Shown here: one piece after another, positions 35,083 to 46,629 of the stretch
Layout of the letters: each line of letters begins with the position of its first letter
Position numbering within the stretch: the stretch's first letter is position 1
Assembly (NCBI GenBank): GCA_022036555.1
Contig: CM039121.1
Coordinates: 47,145,847-47,209,846 of the forward strand
DNA from: Microstegium vimineum
Lineage: Eukaryota; Streptophyta; Magnoliopsida; Poales; Poaceae
DNA length: 64,000 nt
Direction of reading: 5' to 3'
Notes under the pieces: generated by a model
What the model was told of the DNA's origin: nothing
Database searches by the model: none
What the model saw: only the letters and a program-made list of their open reading frames with translations
Position numbers and translations under genes: made by a program

Positions 35083-36749
35083 TATCTATATCTATATCTA
35101 TATTTTTCTAATCTATATCTATATCTAATAATAAAGAGCCAAAATTTCTAGCTCTTTTTTTCGTCCAGCCCATTCTATTCTAGCCCAACTACCCGGCCCA
35201 CTCGATGTACCCCTCTCAGAATCGAGTGTGCATTTTTTGTCTGGATTTTTTTTCCCTTTGAACTATTTATTGCCGCAACCATCCAGGTCCAGGAGCTCAC
35301 GATTCATATAAAGACCACACGTTCCATGATAGACTCCTGAGCGAATTCGACACGAGATCAAGAGAGGATCCGAATCCAGCACGCACACGACATGACTCCA
35401 GAGCGAAATCGACATGAGAGATCAAGAGAGGATCTGAACAAATAATACTCAGGTCTCCTTCCCAAAATAAATTCCAACACGCTCACGAGTCCAAATCCTG
35501 TACATCGAGCCCAAAATCAAATCCAACACGAAATGACCTGATAGCCAGCCAGCAAGCAAGGAACCAAACCAAATCCAGATTCAGATCAAGTCCAAAACAA
35601 AATCACATGCCAAATCCAGATTCAGTTTGAGTCCAAAATAAAATCACATGCTAAATTGATGAAAAAACCACATACCAATTACCAAATAAAGGCCACACAC
35701 AATGTGTATATATAAAAGTCGGCCACAAAATCGATGTCGTTCAGTATGAAGAGGACAGAGAAAGAGAAAGAGAAAGTGGGGAGTGGGAGACAGGGAGTCG
35801 TGCGGTGCTCTGAGCTCACTGGTCACTTCAGGCTTTGACCATCGGCGATGCACGCTTTGCTACTTACCCATACAACTGCATGTGGGTCCACACGTACCGG
35901 GGACCACTGGTCAGTGAAAGTTCAATTTTGCAGCCTAATTAAGCCCGACGCGCAGGGAGGCGGGATGGTCGCGTGGTGTTGGGCTTGTAGGCTCACGTGA
36001 CCTGAATCAGAGCCCCTCTCTGCATGCACGGGTTCTCACTCAGCCAGCTCACAGGTGGCAACACATGATATGCTTGGACGTGATACAGGCTGCGCTGCTA
36101 CGGCAGGAACCTCACGAAGCAAAGATGAAGCTCCAATTCATGCTATGTTTTAATCTTTTTTTTAATTTAATTTAATTAATGCTGGGAGCCCAACGGTTTT
36201 TCAATACTGAAAGACAAAAGTATATATATAATAAGACATATAAGAAGAAATAAAAAAAATAAAATACAAAAAGAAGAAGGGTACTATGGGCATGTCAACA
36301 ATTATTGCACGGGTATGTGTTTTCTCTTATAGACCCAAATTAAGCTTTATTTTTTTACCTAAATTTAAGTTCCTTTCGTTATTTAATCTCAGCGTGTTAT
36401 TTAAATGTTTCAGCTCTTAGTGCCCTTGTTATATTTAGTATTTCATTTTAAATTTAATTTTAGCACTTCAATTATTGTATTAAGTATATAAATACGTTTA
36501 TTGCTATCATCACAATAGTTTAATTAGCCATATATTTATTCTTTACTAAAGTATAAATAATTTTTAATTATGTTTTCAGAATATTATCTGAGAATATTTA
36601 AGATTTATAACAAATTAGAGGTCTTAAAATTACATAGAAAGCGAAAACATAAATTGACATGTATTAGTCGCACTCTCTGTCATCATTTTCTACGAATGCA
36701 TCTGATATTTTTTTTTAATCCCGTTGTATCGTATGAACATATTTACTAG
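35083..36749 (+). mobile_element. Helitron-like element 1 (non-autonomous)
   Basis: The 5' end lies in a TCTATATC hexamer tract (35083-35128) leading into tctaataataaagagccaaa. The 3' end reads 'cccgttgtatcgtatgaaca' and then terminates 'tttactag' at 36749, followed by T. Grass Helitrons start TC and end with a short hairpin followed by CTAG, inserting between A and T. The interior is non-coding, with no Rep/helicase. The exact 5' base is uncertain because of the microsatellite. Confidence 0.6.
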
Positions 36750-37740
36750 TCTAATAATAAAGAAGTAAATTTCTAGTTTTTTTTTTTCGTCCAAACCAAA
36801 CCCATTCTAATTTAGCCAACTGTCCGGTTACTCGCTGTCTTTTGGCCCACTCGCGGCCCAATCACTTGCGTGTACTATGGAAAACAAAAAGCGTCCGGTC
36901 GGCGGTCGCCGCCGCATCGGTGTCCTGCGCGCGGATTTTTTTTCCGTCTGACCCTTCTTCTACACTTTACTTCTTTTATTTAGTTCGTCGCTAGAGTTAG
37001 AGTTTAACATGGTCGCTAGAGTTAGAGTTTGACATAGTCTTCTCTTCTTGGTCCATCTAGCGACCGATATATGAGGGAGGGACTCTTCCAATTTCCAAAT
37101 CCAAATCCGTAAAACTTGAGACAACAGGAGATGTAAGAAAACCAAATTGAGGTGACCCTAAACCAAATCGAGATATAAACAAGAGTACAGATTAGGCCGA
37201 GACCAAATCAAAACCACCACCGACAACTAGATTATCAAATCCAATCAAAATCGAATCGAAATCATAGATAAATAGATCTAATTGAAAAAACCATACCAAG
37301 ACATAAATCAAGGAAGCATGGCGTTGGACAAAAATCAAATTTGAGCAAGACCAAATTTCAAATCTCAAGGAACTGGTGGCGGGCACTGATACACGGATCT
37401 CGCCGCCGAAGAGGAAAACGGCCGCGGGCTGCACTGGCGAGGAGTGCGGGTGGCAGGCCGCTACAATGAGGCCGAGCTCGAACGCAACGACGATTATGCA
37501 GAGTGTGGGCCCACCAACCAGTGGCGGATGTACAATAGGGGCATGGGGATACAGCTGTCCCCCAAAATTTCTAGAAAAAGATCAAGTATATATATTTTTT
37601 TAATACATTGTACATATATAATACGTTACTAAATATAATTGTTAGTCTACTTAGTCCATACAACATCCTCAACACTCTAAAATTGTAGCTTTCTATTTTA
37701 TTATTTAATGATCTAATCATGTCATTTTTATATGGAAAAA

Positions 37741-38643
37741 GTCTATATAACCCCTCAACTACTGGGGGGTAAACTACTTAACCCCACAAACTATAAAACC
37801 GGTTATTCTACCCATGAACTATTAAAACCGGCCAAATAACCCCCTCTAGACGGTTTTTAGGGTGGTTTTGCCTTTTCCGGTTGAATCTTTGAAAAACATA
37901 ATAAATCATAAAAAAATTGTAAAATAGAAAATTCAATTTTGTTGGACTCCACATGGGTAGATTTACACATTGAACATATAATATGATATACTTTAGTAAA
38001 AACCATTTCCTCTAGATTTAGATATATATTTTTTCTATAATGAATTATAAAAATTCATAACTATAATTTTTGTGGTCCAATTGTGGTGAAATTTTTATGG
38101 TAGGCTAATTATTGTATGCTTCAAATGTAGTAAAAATTTCATACTCATTGGATCACGTATAACATAGTTATAGATTTACATATCTTTATACCTGAGTTAA
38201 ATTCAAATAAACTTAAAACTAAATTATACATGATCCAATGGGTATGAAAATTTTACTACAGTAGAAGCATACAATAATTAGCCTACCATAAAAATTTCAT
38301 AACAATTGGACCACAAAAATTATAGTTATGAATTTTTATAATTCATTATAGAAAAACATAGATCTAAATCTATAGCAAAAACTTTGTACTTAAGCATACC
38401 ATATTATATGTTCAATGTGTAGATCTACTCATGTGGAGTCCAACAAAATCAGATTTTCTATTTTATGTTTTTTCTATAATTTATTATGATTTTTTAAAGA
38501 TTCAACCGAAATAAATAAAAAAGAAAAAGACAAAACCACCTTCAAAACCATCTTGAGGGGGTTATTTGGCCGAATCTGATAATTTAGGGGTAGAATAACT
38601 GATTTTATAGTTTAGGGTTTTAAGTAGTCCACTCATTATAGAC
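37741..38643. mobile_element. fold-back element, about 900 bp with arms of about 440 bp
   Basis: The left arm begins gtctatataacccctcaact, and the right arm, read in complement, gives the matching sequence (e.g. 'accccctctagacgg' against 'accccctcaagatgg'). The symmetry continues inward through 'ataattagcctaccataaaa' and its complement to a centre near 38190. Long-arm fold-back structure is typical of MULE-derived or foldback elements. It encodes nothing and could form a long hairpin RNA if transcribed. Confidence 0.8.
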
Positions 38644-39360
38644 CCTGTTTAGGAACACTTATGTGAGAATCAATTTTAATCTGATTAAAATTTTCTGATA
38701 AGCTGCGATGAAAAAATTTAGCTGGCTAAATAATCAAGAGTGTTTGGCAATCCTGATTATTGCCCATGGATTGTCTATTTTGGGTGTAAAATGACTTGTA
38801 TGCCCCTAAGACTGATGACACATCGTTTGTTTACTGAATACAAGTTAAAAAAAAGTTAAGTACTAAATATTTGTTTTCATAGAATAAAATGTTTGTGATA
38901 ATAACTAAGTACGAAGACAACATGAAATTAACAAAAGTTTGGACACACATGTACAAAATCTGATGACCCATCATTTGATTAATGGCTTTGATTTATTGCT
39001 GTACGTATGTGTATTTTCTAGTGTATTTCTAGAATTAATTTCCTAAAGAAAAACGGCAAGGTAAATTCTCTGACCTTGCTGGTTCACGACACAGAGCGAG
39101 CTCGACACGACATCTACTTGCGTACACACTTGTCCGGGGAGGGCGCTAGGAGGGGCAACGGATGCAAATCAACTCGCGGTGCCCAAAACGCGGGGCTGCC
39201 CTCGCGGTAGCCAGAACGACCAGCTCAGTTACTTTTCGATTCTTTTGACCTCTAGATTATCACTGAATCTAAAATAATTAAAGGTATTTGTGTGAGATTC
39301 TTGCTTATTTTTGTCTCGATTTCGATTTTAAGCTGAAATAAACACACCTATAGTTAAGGA
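38644..39360. other. non-coding interior of Helitron element 2
   Basis: AT-rich sequence starting with a MITE-end-like 'accctgtttaggaacactta' and no partner end. No gene. Confidence 0.35.
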
Positions 39361-40807
39361 GTTACGTAGACTTTTTACTTTTTATATTGATGAACTTTCG
39401 TTCGTACCCCACGATTGAAATCGATCCGCCACACTGCCACCAACGACTGCGGGCCAAGCTCGAGCACAACGAGGATACATAGCGTGGGTCGGACAGCGGC
39501 GTGGGTGACGTGGAACGTGGCCTCGAGTGGAGGCGACGGAAGGCGCGACACCAGGACGAGGCGGGCGGTGCGGGTTCAGGCGAACGTGTGGCACGAGGAT
39601 GAGACGAGCGGAGCAGCTAGCTGGGCGGCGTCGGCGCGTGAGAGAGAGAGGCTTACGGTGCGGAACGGTAAAGTGAGACACGGCCTGCGGGAGAGATGAG
39701 CCCAGACGGTGAGATTTTCTAGTTTTTTCTTTTTTTTTCTTGGCCTCATTTTGGCACGCTCTGACCCTTTTTCTATTTTCAAATTAGCGTAGAGAAGTTT
39801 ATTTCTGTCTGTCTTCTTCTTCGTTGCTTTACAGTATGTGTTTAGTTTTTTTTCACAGTTTCCTTTTTCTGCATCTAATATGTTCTGTCAATTAACTTCA
39901 AAGGAAAAGAAATATTTTGAAATAATCTGTATCTACAGCTATAGCTAATAAAAAATATAATTCCTGTCTCTTTTTATTGTGTAGATTAGATTTTTTTTCT
40001 GGCCTCTCCCACTCCGTGACTATCCCACCTAAATTATGCAGAAAACTATGTACCCCGTTGCAACGCATGAGCCCTTTTGCTAGTGTGTTGGGGGGGAGGG
40101 GGGTGAGGGGGTGCTAGGCCCCCATAGCCCCTCCCTCCCTGCGAAGAGTACCCCTGTCTCTACCATATTTTTCATGCACCACCACCTTAGCATAGCTAGC
40201 TAGTAGTAGAAACATCAATAGATCATTACATTGGATGATCTGATGCTAAATGCTTTGGTAATAGATTACCTGTCTTTAATGTTTAGTAGTTGGGTCGATA
40301 TATAGTGTTATCCACTGCAATCCATATTTAGTAGTTGCATATTTTTAACTTTGATTCCAGCTATCCAGAGCATCATCTATTGCGTGACACTTACACCAAG
40401 GACACAGTACCAGCACTGCACAGGATCAGGTATAGTTAAGGCAATCAATCTTTTAGTGGCTGTACTTTTTGAGTTATGTGTCACTTGTTATTCATAAGGT
40501 AGATTTGATTTGTTGAGTGCCTTTTGTTTTCAGTGAAGGACCTTCTTGTAACATATTAACTGCTTTTGCAGGAAGTATCTTGTAGAGGCCACAAAAGAAG
40601 CATCCAATTCCTATAATGAAGCGGTAAGATACATGATTTTTCTTAGTGTAATATTTCTAATGTTTGGTTCTATAAACAGCCAAGAAAAATCTCTCAAATT
40701 GTGGCTACAGCTCTCAAGGAGTAGAACTGTACAAATCATAAGAGTCAATGCCTAGCAGCAGTTTTTTAGTGAAAAATCTAACTAACTGATACCTTGAAAT
40801 TGTATGA

Positions 40808-41041
40808 AGTACTCCCTCCATCCTAAATTATAAGACATTCCAAGAATCTTGGAAAGTCAAAGCAATCTCAAGTTTGACCAAAATTATAAATAAAATTATA
40901 AACATTTATGATATCAAATATGTATACTATGAAAATATAATTGATGAAGAATCTAATGATACTTAGTTGACATTATAAATGTTATTATAATATTGAGTCT
41001 TCAAAATTTTTCGAATGTCTTAATTTGGGATGGAGGGAGTA
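40808..41041 (+). mobile_element. complete Stowaway-like MITE in the AUG4 duplicate
   Basis: The left end actccctccatcctaaattat and the right end 'aatttgggatggagggagta' are inverted. It is the full-length counterpart of the truncated copy at 32279. Confidence 0.85.
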
Positions 41042-41174
41042 GTTAACATCAAGTTATAAATAATCGTTCATGACTAAGAAAAGTTTAAATGTGCAAATAT
41101 GTTTTGCGTTCTGATAACCTATGATTTTAGTATTAACGTGTTGCAGTAGGCAATTTAACTTGATGTGGAGTTTA

Positions 41175-41304
41175 TCAGCCTATTCGCTTGATTTTTCAGC
41201 CGGCTTAAATCCAGCCAGAACAGTGTTTTTCTCTCACAAGAAATCAGCCAGCAGTGCATAATTCTGCCAGAACAGTGCATAATCCTGTCAAACGAACAGG
41301 CCGT
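41175..41304. mobile_element. small MITE present only in the duplicate
   Basis: The parental intron reads 'gtggagtttatgccgttaga' without interruption. In the duplicate about 130 bp lie between 'gtttat' and 'tatgccg', starting 'cagcctattcgcttgatttt' and ending 'caaacgaacaggccg'. The inverted CCTATTCG/CGAACAGG ends and a TAT duplication mark a post-duplication insertion. Confidence 0.8.
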
Positions 41305-42052
41305 ATGCCGTTAGATAACAATAACCGGGCATATGGTATTCTGTAGTTTCCATTTTTAACTACTTGTTTTGAGAAAAAAATGGGTGCCATACTACCAACT
41401 CAAAAGAAATCTTCAAACCCAGTCTCCATTTCCCTTCAGTTAACTGTTTGTTCTTGTGTCAGGTTTCGCGGTTGCGTGAGTATCATGGTGTAGATCCGCA
41501 TTTCGATGTGATTGCAAGGCAGTACCATGAAATTGTAAAGGTAATCTGGCTCAGTGTTGTTGCCATTAGTTTAACATATGTTCCATACTATTATTGCTAA
41601 CCCTGGTTGAGCTTCAGAAACTGGAGGGCATGCAGTGTACAATTCACCAGGTGGAGATGGACCTGAAACCTCACCATGATCACGCAGCTGTTTAAGTCCA
41701 TATTTGTTGGAGACCATGTTTATTACTACCTGAATGCAGTGGATGTGAGTTGGGGGGGTGCCGTCATCTGATTTGATGTAGGATCTTGTTTCGTTGCTCG
41801 ATCTAGACTGGTCAGGCCTGAACAGATTAATGTAAAGTTTCATCTGAACACGAAATATATACGGAAGCTGTTTTTGTTTGCGTATGTTTTTTACTCTTCC
41901 ATATTGAAGAATAGCACCATCAATGCTTGTTTAATTATACACTCATGTATAAGAGAGCTGACATAGAAATAAATTTGAGAGATCTGAAGAAATTTGCAGA
42001 CTTGACTTATTTTACGAGCAGTCTAAGGTGAAGAAGCGGTTATGAAAACTTA

Positions 42053-42506
42053 GGGCCCGTTTGATACAACTCTGCTTCACTAGTGAACAAGGAAAAAAAT
42101 AGCTCGTTATTTTTGTCGCTATAGCTCGAAATAGCTTGAAAAATATTGTGCCGCTATTTGCGTTCATGCACAATTTTACCGCTAAAGTCCACTAATTACG
42201 GTTTATAAAACGCTAAACACTTTGCCTTAGCTCGCTATTTAAAACATGACTAGTGAAGCTGTTTTTTAAGAAAATAGCTTCATGAGCAACTCTCTAGGTA
42301 AAGCTGAGCTATTTTAGAAAAAGTGTTTGACAAAACAGCTTTACCAACAACTTTATGCATGGATATAAGAGAGAAAAGAGAGAGAGCTGTGATAAGCTAC
42401 TATTTTCAGCTTCATCCCACTTCATATCTTTGTAAGAGGGAAATAAAAACAGCTTTATAGGTGAAGCTGTTTTGGAAAGAAGTGTTTGACAAAAAAAAAA
42501 CAGCTC
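42053..42506. mobile_element. MITE of the 21019 family
   Basis: It starts gggcccgtttgatacaactc, shares with 21019 (in complement) 'ttcatgagcaactctctagg', 'gtttgacaaaacagctttac' and 'agagctgtgataagcta', and ends near an A-run before 'cagctcttta'. It is absent from the equivalent place after AUG4 (about 33292), and part of that flank is replaced. Confidence 0.65.
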
Positions 42507-42519
42507 TTTATTAGGTTGT

Positions 42520-43181
42520 CTATTCGGCGGAGGCATCTGTTTGCAATGGCATAATTACTTGCTAAAGTTGTGGTACTTTTACATAATTCTAAATTAGAGG
42601 ATAATAAATATTTTATCTGTTCCAAATTATAAGCCTTGGGAATTTTAGTCTAGACTTAGGGCCTTCTTGGATCACAGGGCTAAAAATTAGCCCATTTTAT
42701 GAAAATATATTAAACATGAGCTAATAAGGGCTAATGGACTCTAACCATCAATTAACCTTCATAAGCTCTTATTAGTCCTAAATTAGCCCACATTTAGACT
42801 TTCTAATTGTTATCCAAAAACATGGGCTAATCATTAGCTCTTGGATCCAAGCACCCTCTTAGCTGTCTAGATGCATCGTAAAAACTATGTATCTAAAAAA
42901 GCTAGAACAACATATAATTTAGAATGAAGGAAGTAAAATTGAAGTACATGCCAAAAATAAAGAAGATGTTAAGCTAGTAATTATAGCAATTACAAATGGC
43001 TTATTTACAAGCACATTCTAACATTTTTAACTATAGTTCAGACCCACACACTTAATATATGTATAAATATGTGCAGACAATGGATGCATATGATAGATAT
43101 CTAGCTCACTTTTTTTTATCATATCTATATCCATCTTAGTTTCCAGCACAATCAATAGCGATGAAGGGGGCAAATATAACA
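42520..43181 (+). promoter_or_regulatory. promoter and 5' UTR of peptide gene B
   Basis: The same block as before gene A: 'ggcataattacttgctaaag' (about 42549), the small Stowaway-like element split by a Tourist insertion (42659-42858), TATAAATA at 43062-43069, then the leader with 'gatagatatctagctcac'. Confidence 0.75.
42659..42858. mobile_element. Tourist-like MITE nested in the gene B promoter MITE
   Basis: This 200-bp element has ends gggccttcttggatcacagg and 'ttggatccaagcaccctc' and a TTA target duplication on both sides (42656-42658 and 42859-42861). The flanking 'gtctagac|tta' and 'gctgtctagatgcat' belong to the older promoter MITE seen intact in the D and E promoters. Confidence 0.85.
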
Positions 43182-44539
43182 ATGAAGATGCAAAAGATCC
43201 TAATTTTCCCATTGATTGTTCTGCTGATGCTGAGCAACATCCTCGTTGTCTCTAGTAAGTCTTGTTGGTTATTATAACAAACATCAATCTATGACTAACA
43301 CTATATATATATGGTTAAATTTAATTTCTATAACCAATTTACACAACGGTCTTTATAAATCATGGATTTCTAGGAACGACTATCACTATCAATAAGGTGG
43401 ACTTCTCCTAGTGTTTTTAATTAATAGTAAAATACTATCACTAGTTATAGCACATGGGAGTTCTCACTAGGAGACATTTACTAGGGAAAGTTTGCACTAA
43501 AATTTGAATAGAAAAACACTAGAAGAACTCCACCTCACTAGAAGAAGATTTAGATTTTGATAGTGTATGTAACCGTCTGTAGATATATATGGATTTCTAT
43601 GGGTGTTAAGAAACACAATCTAGAAATCTATTATTAGAGAATCTCTAGTGTGGTCCACATCTAGAGATTATTATTTTTTAAATCTCAAAACATGACGAAT
43701 AAAACAATATTTTTTTTAATCCCAAAAAGAAACCCACTATAGTTAAGTCACAATTCAAGCGTGTGTTTTCTAGGATTCAAATCCACGTTCTCTCGTCTCA
43801 CGCGGTCCTTTACGCCACACAACCATTTGAGTCGGTGCATGCTATTGTCTTTTTCTTTATTGATTTTTATAAATGTTGTATTGAATATTTTGCCCCCTAA
43901 ATGCTCTAAAATGTAAGAGGTTTTTGGAACTACAAAGTTTAAAATCCCATCGAGTGCTATAAGTTTTTTGATACATAGCGTGCCTTCTTTTGGGTCGTTT
44001 GAAAAATTAAAGATTTGAATTGATTTTTTAAAAATAATCTATTTTGGACATTAAATGTTTCAAATATAAAAGTCGTCAAGTACAACAGGTAGGATCTCGT
44101 CTGACATGTAGAATTTTGTTATAAAGTTTGTTTTCATCCAACTTCAAATAAAAGAATAGTAACTTTAATTTATGTGAAACACAGTATTATTTTTTAAATT
44201 ACTAGCCATCTCTAAAAAAATCAATTTTCTAGTGACAATTGACCTTTATTTTAGGGACAAAAAGATAAAGACCGAGGTTTGCAAAATCAATTGATTAAAA
44301 TGGTTTCTTAACTAACATCTGGACTGGATGTATGATCAGGTTATGTTGCAGAGAGGCCTAGGACGACGAACAGCAATGGTGGTTAAGTGTGCATGGATTC
44401 CACAAACTGTATGTTTAACTGTTTTCGTTCAGGCTCTTGTGACCGGTGTTGCAAGAGTCACGGGTGGGGCTATGGGAAGTGCGACGCGCTTGAGTGCGCT
44501 TGCTGCAACTGGACTGTGAATAGTATGACTGGACCGTGA
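43182..44539 (+). pseudogene. cysteine-rich peptide copy B, nonsense codon in exon 2
   Basis: Exon 1 (43182-43254) encodes an intact signal peptide (MKMQKILIFPLIVLLMLSNI...) with a GTAAGT donor. Exon 2 would run from 44340 to the TGA at 44537-44539. Within it codon 44384-44386 is TAA where gene A has GAA, 16 residues after the junction. After that point the frame continues uninterrupted with all the expected cysteines (VCMDSTNCMFNCFRSGSCD, then RCCKSHGWGYGKC and ALECACC). One base change thus separates it from an intact 10-Cys gene. AATAAA at 44565-44570. The same segmental duplication produced A and B. The stop should be verified against reads. Confidence 0.8.
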
Positions 44540-45094
44540 GTTTGGATTGGATACATTTTGGATGAATAAAGTGACCGACCATTAATTTCTTCGTTTCTTT
44601 TAATTTGTTCGTTAAATATGAGTGAGTTAGCTCTCCGGCTTGTTAATTATGTTAAATAATTGATGTTGTGTTGTTCTAATAACCCGATCCCTCCAAACTC
44701 GCGGCTCTTTCTTCAAATTCAAATCCAGCGCGAGCGAAGAGCACCCCTGTCTCTACCTTAGCATAGCTAGCTAGTAGTAGAAACATCAATAGATCATTGC
44801 ATTGGATGATCTGATGCTAAATGCTTGGTAATAGATTATCTGTCACTAAATGTTGGTGGTGGGTTGTCTGTCTTTACAAATTTTCAGGACAATACATGAA
44901 ATCTTCAGGACAATACATGATCAGTCGGTAAAGCTCATGTCCGAGACTTTTAGCGACAACACTTTTAACAACTTCACAAGTATGTCACTATAACTTTTCA
45001 GTGGATGATCATCCGTCTGTCACTATAAATGCTTTTAGTGACATATCATCCATCACTAATCTCGGTGTTGTGATGTTGTGATGTATTAGCTAGG
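44540..45094. other. gene B 3' flank
   Basis: It contains the 3' UTR signal and 'ctagctagtagtagaaacat', which recurs at 40197 after the composite insertion, showing how the duplicated units align. Non-coding. Confidence 0.5.
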
Positions 45095-45532
45095 AATTCT
45101 ATTCGACAGAGGCATCTGTTTGCCATGGCATAATTACTTGCTAAAGTTATCGTAATTTTACATCATTCTAATTTAGATGATAATAAATACCTCCTTTATT
45201 TGTTCCAATAAGTCACTGTGGATTTTAGGTACACATTGCTTTAGATTTATGGATGGATTAAATTTTGGAATGGAGGAAATACAATTGAATTACATGCCAA
45301 AAATATACAATATGTTAAGATACTAATTATAGCGATTACATATAGCTTATTTACATGCATATTCCAACATTTTTAACTATAGTTGAGACCAACACACTTA
45401 CTGTATGTATAAATAGGCGCAACCGAGATGGATGGATGTATACGATAGATATCCAACTCACTTTCTTTGTCACATCTATATCCATCTCGGTTGCCACTAC
45501 AATTTATAGCGATGACGACGACAAATATGACA
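45095..45532 (+). promoter_or_regulatory. promoter and 5' UTR of peptide gene C
   Basis: The conserved block with 'catggcataattacttgcta' (about 45125), TATAAATA at 45408-45415 and a leader with 'gatagatatccaactcac' to the ATG at 45533. Confidence 0.75.
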
Positions 45533-46125
45533 ATGAAGATGCAGAAGATCCTAATATTTCCATTGATTGTTCTAGTGATGCTGAGCAGTATCCTCGTTGC
45601 CTCCTGTAAGTCTTGTTGGTTATTACAACAACAGTCCTAGTGGTGAATGTAGACTAGATCATTATCAGGATCTTGTTTATAAGTTGGTGGGGCCATTAAA
45701 TGATTCAAACATGCATAAAAGTCATCATCAAGTACAACAGATCTCGTTTGACACAAAGTTTGTTTTTAATCCAACTTCACATGGAAAAGTGGTAACTTTT
45801 TTTTTGTGTGGCATCTATTTTTCAAATTACTAGCCCCGTCTTTAGAAACTGATTCCTAGTGACAATTGACCTTTATTTTTTTTGGACAGCCGGAAACGCC
45901 AACTATCCCTAAGAACAAATTAAATAACATTAATTTCTAGAGAAAAGTCAAGTCGATTTCTTATCGGTGTGCTCGATTGGTGATAGAGTACAGTACAATA
46001 CAATACAACCGTGTCTATCTAGGAAAAAAATGACAATCCATGTTTGCAAAACTAATTAAAATAAAATGGTTTCTTAACTAACATATGGATGCATGTATAT
46101 GTTTCAGAGGCAGAGGAGAACAAGG

Positions 46126-46629
46126 TGTTAGAGTTAGATCTCTTCCCGTTAGGCCCAATGGACTAACGGGCCCTAGGTCACGCCCTGATCGGGGGCGTCC
46201 AACCCTGTGGTTGGTGGGCCCCCGTCGCACAGTGATATATAAGGAAGGTGGGGGCCGGGGCGCCAGGCACGTCTCACGAGGTTCACCTGCGCCGCCAAAT
46301 CCCCACCGACATTCCCTAAACCCTAGACCGATCGATAGGGGGCGCTGCCAGCGGCGGGAAGTGCCACCGACGCGGCGAGCACCCAGTGCGTGAAGATGAC
46401 GACGGACGCGACGGCTGACGGTACCACGACACCCATGGCCGACGGCGGGATGAACCCTAACACCGCCGCCGCAACCGCTACTCACACCGTCGACCCCCCT
46501 GGTCTGTGTATTCTCTCTGTCTCTCTTTCTTTCTCTATCTCTCTGTGCATACACATGAACGCATCTACTATCAACTAGAACCTGTTTTCATCCACTGGAT
46601 CCGCTCCTAGATGATCCTAAGAACTATCA
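46126..46629 (+). repeat. 5' LTR of the copia element
   Basis: It starts tgttagagttagatctcttc and ends 'gatcctaagaactatca'. A TATA-like 'gatatataaggaag' lies about 105 bp in, a plausible promoter. Short open frames inside it are not genes. Confidence 0.95.

Larger units (their letters stand above)
36750..40083 (+). mobile_element. Helitron-like element 2, head-to-tail with element 1
   Basis: It starts tctaataataaagaagtaaa directly at the end of element 1, sharing the 'tttctag...tttttttttcgtcc' 5' sequence with it. It ends 'cgttgcaacgcatgagcc' and then 'cttttgctag' at 40083, followed by T. It contains GC-rich patches at 37370-37560 and 39410-39710 whose frames show no domain and may be captured gene pieces, plus a fold-back element. 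No Rep/helicase gene is visible. Confidence 0.6.
35006..40142. mobile_element. 5.1-kb composite insertion with 8-bp-like target duplication
   Basis: Comparison with the paralogous segment after gene B (44690-44760) shows that DNA from 35006 to 40142 interrupts a once continuous sequence. GAAGAG (in context gggaagag / gcgaagag) lies on both sides (to 35005 and 40143-40148). The outer ends are 'ccaggagcggagccagga' and a G/C-rich 'gggggtgctaggcccccata...ctccctccctgc'. An hAT- or Mutator-type element with an 8-9-bp target duplication is the best fit. Two Helitron-like elements and a fold-back element are nested inside. No transposase is seen. Confidence 0.6.
40345..42052 (+). pseudogene. AUG4: duplicated 3' end of AUG4 (exons 10-13)
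   Basis: Exons 10-13 recur at 40361-40429, 40572-40623, 41463-41540 and 41618-41695 with the same lengths, splice sites and 3' flank as the parent gene at 31825-32935. Exons 1-9 are absent. Coding changes include Leu to Pro in SYLEH, Gln to His in REYQG and Trp to Cys in MQWTIH. The frame is still open, but without a start region it cannot make augmin. The duplicate intron 11 has a complete Stowaway (40808-41041) and an extra MITE (41175-41304). It marks the left part of the duplicated unit that also carried peptide gene B. Confidence 0.93.

Noticed and set aside
37376..37632. small genes inside Helitron element 2
   Set aside because: Two short overlapping frames without domains; possibly captured fragments but no exon structure could be shown.
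46078..46554. minus-strand 158-codon frame (and its twin at 51907-52347)
   Set aside because: Both lie inside the identical LTRs and are antisense by-products of GC-rich LTR sequence.
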